64,000 nt of DNA from the NCBI GenBank assembly GCA_964449285.1, contig CAYUZX010000001.1, forward strand, positions 1 to 64,000, given 5' to 3'. The notes below the pieces were generated by a model. It was not told the DNA's origin. It was given only the letters and a program-made list of their open reading frames with translations, and searched no databases. Every line of letters begins with the position of its first letter. Position 1 is the stretch's first letter. Shown here piece by piece: positions 60,340 through 64,000 of this stretch. The stretch is from QYOJ01 sp964449285 (GTDB lineage: Bacteria > Bacteroidota > Bacteroidia > Bacteroidales > FEN-979). The translations under genes were made by a program, and so were the position numbers.

Positions 60340-62325
60340 ATGGGATATATGGGTAAAAGAGTTCGAAAAAAAGGATCAAAGCGGACCTCCGGAACGAAAC
60401 GTTCTAATCTGAAGCGTTTCATTGGCAATATTTATATTGTAATGATACTAAAACTAGCGGTAGTCCTGCTATTGTTATTTCTGTCCCGTATTCTTTTCTA
60501 CCTATTTAACTTTTCTCATTTTCAGTCCCTTTCGTTTACAGAATTGATATGGATCTTCATTGCAGGCATCCGCTTTGATCTCTCCGCTCTCCTGCTACTG
60601 AATCTACCGTTCATCCTGATGAACTCCGTTCCCTTCAAGTTCCGTTATAGGAAAGTTTATCAGTGGTTTGCCAACGGTTACTTCTATGTGATCAACGCCC
60701 TTGGATTGATGGTTAATTTCGTAGATATTATCTATTTCAGGTTTACATTAAAGCGGATAACCTCCGACATCTTTAAATATGTTGAGGTGGGGGGCGATTT
60801 CGACAAATTGATTCCCCAGTTTATCAGAGATTTCTGGTACGTTCAATTTCTTTGGATCGGATTTACTCTCCTCATGGTTTTGATTTGTCGCAGGATTCGA
60901 ATTTCTGAATCTTCTCCAAAAACAAAAGGCTTTCGCTATTACGGCATCAATTCAGTAATTTTTGCTGCAATTATCGCCCTCATGGTAATCGGATTTCGCG
61001 GAGGATTCCAGTTGAGGCCAATAAGCTTGTTAACTGCAGGAAAGTATGTTTCCGCCAAAGATGTCCCATTGGTATTAAATACACCGTTTACAATTATCAA
61101 AACCTTAACACACCAGAACATTGAGTTCAAGAACTATTTTTCGTCGGAATCTGATCTGGAGAGGGTTTATACACCTGTTCATTCTGGGAAGAAGGGGGGA
61201 TTCAAACCGTACAACGTGTTGATAATTGTGATGGAGAGTTTTTCAAGGGAGCATATAGGGTTTTTAAATAAACATTTGGATGGAGGTAAATATCGTGGAT
61301 TTACGCCAGTGTTTGATTCCCTGATCCAGCGGGGCACTTATTTTGAAGGATTTGCCAATGAAAAGACCTCTATCATGGCTATTCCAACCATACTTTCATC
61401 TATCCCGAGTTTGATGGATGATGCAATGACGCAATCGACCTATGCCGGGAACCGGTACACCAGCATTGCCGGATTGCTTAAACCAAAAGGCTATAGTTCG
61501 GCATTCTTCCATGGGGGCAGTAATGGAACGATGGGATATGATGTGTATACACGAGCGACAGGTTTCGATCACTATTTCGGACGAACAGAGTATAACAATG
61601 AGAGAGATTATGATGGTAAATGGGGGATTAGGGATGAGGAGTTCTTTCAATTTACTGCTCAACACCTAAATGAGATGAAGCAACCCTTCGTGGCTTCGGT
61701 ATTTTCACTTTCAGCTCATCATCCATATTTTGTTCCGGGAAAGTATAAGCATGTTTTCCGGGAGGGAAAGTTACCGATCCAACAAAGTATCATGTATTCA
61801 GATTATTCACTGGGCCGTTTCATTGACACTATACAGCGGATGCCATGGTACAGGAATACGATCATCGTAATTACTGCTGATCATACCTCAGAAGGATATT
61901 TCCCTTATTATCGGGGTCCCGTTGGACAATATGCAATTCCGATACTGATTCTTTTTCCGGATGACAGTAAGCGAGGCATTTACAGGGAGATAGCTCAGCA
62001 AACCGATATTGTGCCAACTCTTTTAAGTTACATGGGTTATGACAAGGATTTCATCGCTTTTGGTTCCGATATGATGGATCGATCAGCAAAACATTTCTCT
62101 GTACATTATGTTTCAGGGATATATACCTTAATAAAGGGGGGGTATGTCCTAGAGTTTAATGGTTCTGAAAGCCTCTCCCTATATGAAGTATTAGCTGACG
62201 GGGCAAGCAAGGAGAATCTCATAAAAACTAATCCAGAAGCAGCAAAAGAGATGGAACAATTCATAAAAGCATATATTCAGCAATATAACAACCGGATGAT
62301 TGAAAACCGGGTGTCATTACCATGA
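60340..62325 (+). CDS. LTA synthase/phosphoglycerol transferase-like sulfatase-family membrane protein
   Basis: 661 residues: a basic cytoplasmic start (KRVRKKGSKRTSGTKRSNLK), five membrane helices up to residue ~250, then an extracytoplasmic alkaline-phosphatase-superfamily domain. Metal and catalytic residues: VLIIVMESFSREH (Glu), ANEKTSIMAIPTI (Thr nucleophile as in LtaS), FSLSAHHPYF and ITADHTSEGYF (Asp-His). Gram-negative relatives include MdoB/OpgB and lipid-modifying transferases; a phosphoglycerol or phosphoethanolamine transfer to a surface glycan is possible. Start may also be ATG 60349. It is coupled to the lipid kinase by ATGA. Confidence 0.87.
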   Translation: MGYMGKRVRKKGSKRTSGTKRSNLKRFIGNIYIVMILKLAVVLLLLFLSRILFYLFNFSHFQSLSFTELIWIFIAGIRFDLSALLLLNLPFILMNSVPFKFRYRKVYQWFANGYFYVINALGLMVNFVDIIYFRFTLKRITSDIFKYVEVGGDFDKLIPQFIRDFWYVQFLWIGFTLLMVLICRRIRISESSPKTKGFRYYGINSVIFAAIIALMVIGFRGGFQLRPISLLTAGKYVSAKDVPLVLNTPFTIIKTLTHQNIEFKNYFSSESDLERVYTPVHSGKKGGFKPYNVLIIVMESFSREHIGFLNKHLDGGKYRGFTPVFDSLIQRGTYFEGFANEKTSIMAIPTILSSIPSLMDDAMTQSTYAGNRYTSIAGLLKPKGYSSAFFHGGSNGTMGYDVYTRATGFDHYFGRTEYNNERDYDGKWGIRDEEFFQFTAQHLNEMKQPFVASVFSLSAHHPYFVPGKYKHVFREGKLPIQQSIMYSDYSLGRFIDTIQRMPWYRNTIIVITADHTSEGYFPYYRGPVGQYAIPILILFPDDSKRGIYREIAQQTDIVPTLLSYMGYDKDFIAFGSDMMDRSAKHFSVHYVSGIYTLIKGGYVLEFNGSESLSLYEVLADGASKENLIKTNPEAAKEMEQFIKAYIQQYNNRMIENRVSLP

Positions 62326-63218
62326 CGGATTCTTCGATATATCCTGATGAAAATATCGTTTTCATCGTTAATCCTGTTTCCGGAGCAGGCCGGCAGAAGA
62401 GGATTAGGGAGGTGGTTGACCGATACCTTGACAAGTCAAAGTATAACTCAAAAGTTCTTTTTACAGAAGCCAGAGGCCATGCATCCACGCTAGCCAGACA
62501 GGCTGTTGAACAAGGCGCCGCAGTTGTCGTAGCCGTTGGCGGTGACGGAACGGTAAATGAAGTTGGACAAGGGCTTGTTGAAAGCGACACAGCACTCGCC
62601 ATCATCCCAACCGGTTCTGGCAATGGATTGGCACGACACCTGAAACTTCCGATGAATTTCAGGAAAGCAATCGAAATTATCAACCAGGGAAATCGGCAGA
62701 AGATTGATACAGCAACATTAAATGGTTCTTTGTTTGTCAATGTTGCCGGGGTTGGATTCGATGCTCATGTCGCCCGTAAATTTGAACAAGCAGACAAGCG
62801 TGGTTTTTTTTCCTATTTCTCCATTTCAACCGCGGCATACAGAAAATACAAACCCAAGAAATATACGATATCGATTGACGGGAAGGTGTTTAAGAGGAGA
62901 GCATTGATGATAAGTTTTGCTAATTCGAGCCAGTTTGGGAATAATACAACAATTGCGCCAAAGGCATCTCTCGATGATGGGTTGATTGATGTTTGTATCC
63001 TTCGGAAACTCCCTTTTTGGAAAATCATACTCCTTTCTCCACTGGTATTTACTAAAAAATTTGATAAAACTCCATTTCTGGAGATCATCCAGGGCAAGGA
63101 GGTTATTGTTAAACGGAGAAAGGGTAAATATGTACACCTGGATGGAGATCCTGGAAAAGAGGGGAAAACCTTTACTATTCAAATTCATCCATTATCTTTG
63201 CAAGTAATTGTTCCATAA
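62322..63218 (+). CDS. Diacylglycerol/lipid kinase family protein (DagK/YegS type)
   Basis: 298 residues, catalytic domain with VVAVGGDGTVNEVGQGL (GGDGT nucleotide loop), IPTGSGNGLARHLKLP, and the second domain NGSLFVNVAGVGFDAHV and C-terminal KYVHLDGDPGKEGKTF. It phosphorylates a lipid such as diacylglycerol, which is released by phosphoglycerol transferase reactions; the ATGA overlap with the LtaS-like gene therefore makes biochemical sense (recycling of the DAG product). Followed by double stops TAATGA. Confidence 0.92.
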   Translation: MTDSSIYPDENIVFIVNPVSGAGRQKRIREVVDRYLDKSKYNSKVLFTEARGHASTLARQAVEQGAAVVVAVGGDGTVNEVGQGLVESDTALAIIPTGSGNGLARHLKLPMNFRKAIEIINQGNRQKIDTATLNGSLFVNVAGVGFDAHVARKFEQADKRGFFSYFSISTAAYRKYKPKKYTISIDGKVFKRRALMISFANSSQFGNNTTIAPKASLDDGLIDVCILRKLPFWKIILLSPLVFTKKFDKTPFLEIIQGKEVIVKRRKGKYVHLDGDPGKEGKTFTIQIHPLSLQVIVP

Positions 63219-63228
63219 TGATAAAACT

Positions 63229-64000
63229 ATGACGGAAAAGGTTGCAATTACGTATGGTGAAAAGTTAAAAGATCTTCTACTGAGTTGGGGACTGAGCGAC
63301 ACTTGGGCTGGTTATATGGTTGATTTTTCAGCACTTTTTATAATTTTTCTCATTTCGGTTATCGTATACTACATCGCCAAGTATATCATCAACCGGGTTT
63401 TACAACGGTTGATTAAACGTTCAGTCAGCCAATGGGATGACCATCTCTACGAGCAGAAGGTATTTACACGACTGGCGTTGCTGATTCCGGCACTCCTGTT
63501 GAATGTGACCATTGATGCTTCCGTTACTTCTCATCCGATGGCAGTCAAATACATTCAATTGGGAATCAACCTCTATATCGCTTTTATTCTCATTCTTGTT
63601 GTGGTTTCGTTCCTTAATGCAGTACAGAGGATATACCAGGAGTTTGAGGTTTCTGACGCCAAACCCATCAAAGGTTATATTCAGATAGGAAAAATCATCA
63701 CGTTTGTCATCGGTGGGATTATCATAATCTCTCTTCTGGCAGGAAAATCCCCAGGTACTTTATTAACTGGACTCGGAGCCATGTCGGCAGTGATGATGTT
63801 GATCTTTAAGGACAGTATTCTCGGATTTGTTGCCGGGATTCAGCTTTCGGCAAACAAATCCATTCAAATTGGTGATTGGATCTCAGCTCCAAAGTTCAAC
63901 GCTGATGGAACTGTATTTGATATCGCATTGGTAACGGTCAAAGTAAGAAACTTTGATAACTCCGTAAGTCTGCTGCCTACCTATGCATTGATCACCGATT
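63229..64000 (+). CDS. YbdG-like mechanosensitive channel (MscS family), 5' part
   Basis: 257 residues before the window ends. Several membrane helices (SALFIIFLISVIVYYIA, FVIGGIIIISLLAG), then the pore helix and beta domain typical of MscS: GLGAMSAVMMLIFKDSILGF, VAGIQLSANKSIQIGDWI, VTVKVRNFDNSV and LPTYALITD. The pattern matches E. coli YbdG (MscM) closely. The gene follows the lipid kinase by 10 bases, so all three are likely one operon. Confidence 0.88.
   Translation, partial: MTEKVAITYGEKLKDLLLSWGLSDTWAGYMVDFSALFIIFLISVIVYYIAKYIINRVLQRLIKRSVSQWDDHLYEQKVFTRLALLIPALLLNVTIDASVTSHPMAVKYIQLGINLYIAFILILVVVSFLNAVQRIYQEFEVSDAKPIKGYIQIGKIITFVIGGIIIISLLAGKSPGTLLTGLGAMSAVMMLIFKDSILGFVAGIQLSANKSIQIGDWISAPKFNADGTVFDIALVTVKVRNFDNSVSLLPTYALITD

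Noticed and set aside
1..64000. CRISPR arrays, tRNA genes, prophage or insertion sequences
   Set aside because: I found no regularly spaced direct repeats, tRNA cloverleaf ends, integrase or transposase motifs.

Overview
The window reads as a stretch of chromosome from a non-model member of the Bacteroidota, probably an anaerobe from a metagenome assembly. The evidence is the promoter type (-7 TAnnTTTG, often with a TTG or TTTG about 19-22 bases upstream, and no clear Shine-Dalgarno sites) and the gene families: S46 dipeptidyl peptidase, YfhO-like protein, bacterial THX ribosomal protein, the secreted family misnamed asparagine synthetase B, DUF2807, OmpP1/FadL-like porin, archaeal/eukaryotic-type ProS, and lipid A enzymes. 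A membrane pyrophosphatase and citrate lyase fit anaerobic metabolism. A run of exactly 100 N (57469-57568) marks a scaffold gap. I see no tRNA or rRNA genes, CRISPR array, prophage or insertion sequence. The only RNA gene is RNase P RNA.

Layout. 1-6.2 kb: start of a secreted thioredoxin-like protein, the pyrophosphatase pump (hppA), a DUF151 nuclease, a nucleoside transporter, and thyA-folA (thymidylate and folate). 6.3-13.4 kb, mostly minus: secreted amidotransferase-like protein, dnaB, LpxR-like lipid A deacylase, purine nucleoside phosphorylase, lpxK, and a receiver protein with Glu at the phosphoacceptor site. 13.5-25.4 kb: Nif3-like, zinc-ribbon and TPR proteins, an outer membrane porin, a low-complexity secreted protein, proS, DUF2807, PagL-like deacylase, mazG, PAP2 phosphatase. 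25.4-32.5 kb, minus: peroxiredoxin, a tripartite exporter (TolC with an internal stop, MacB-type permease, HlyD adaptor), gyrB. 32.6-39.6 kb: UDP-GlcNAc epimerase, RNase P RNA, MATE pump, glycosyltransferase, YfhO-like protein, L34. 39.7-43.8 kb: peptide use (pepD, PqqD-like, OPT transporter). 43.9-48.6 kb: rsmG, a THX-repeat protein, a TrmH-type methyltransferase, TPR protein, fmt, HU and a DNA glycosylase. 48.7-54.6 kb: methyltransferase, a GNAT-alanine racemase-second racemase operon, S46 peptidase. 54.8-64 kb: a small membrane protein broken by a stop, recQ, citrate lyase (CitD-CitE fusion plus CitF cut by the gap), an LTA-synthase-like sulfatase, a lipid kinase and the start of a YbdG-like mechanosensitive channel.

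Common themes. (1) Envelope lipid metabolism is spread over the window: lpxK, two unrelated lipid A deacylase families, PAP2, diacylglycerol-kinase-like and LtaS-like enzymes. (2) Gene ends are very compact: in four convergent pairs the terminator hairpin of one gene lies inside the coding end of its neighbour, and three pairs have abutting stop codons. (3) Several genes (dnaB, mazG, fmt, recQ) have a -7 element ending 4-6 bases before the ATG, which predicts leaderless mRNAs. (4) Two genes carry a single in-frame TAG. TAG also ends at least nine other genes, so decay or sequence error is more likely than recoding.
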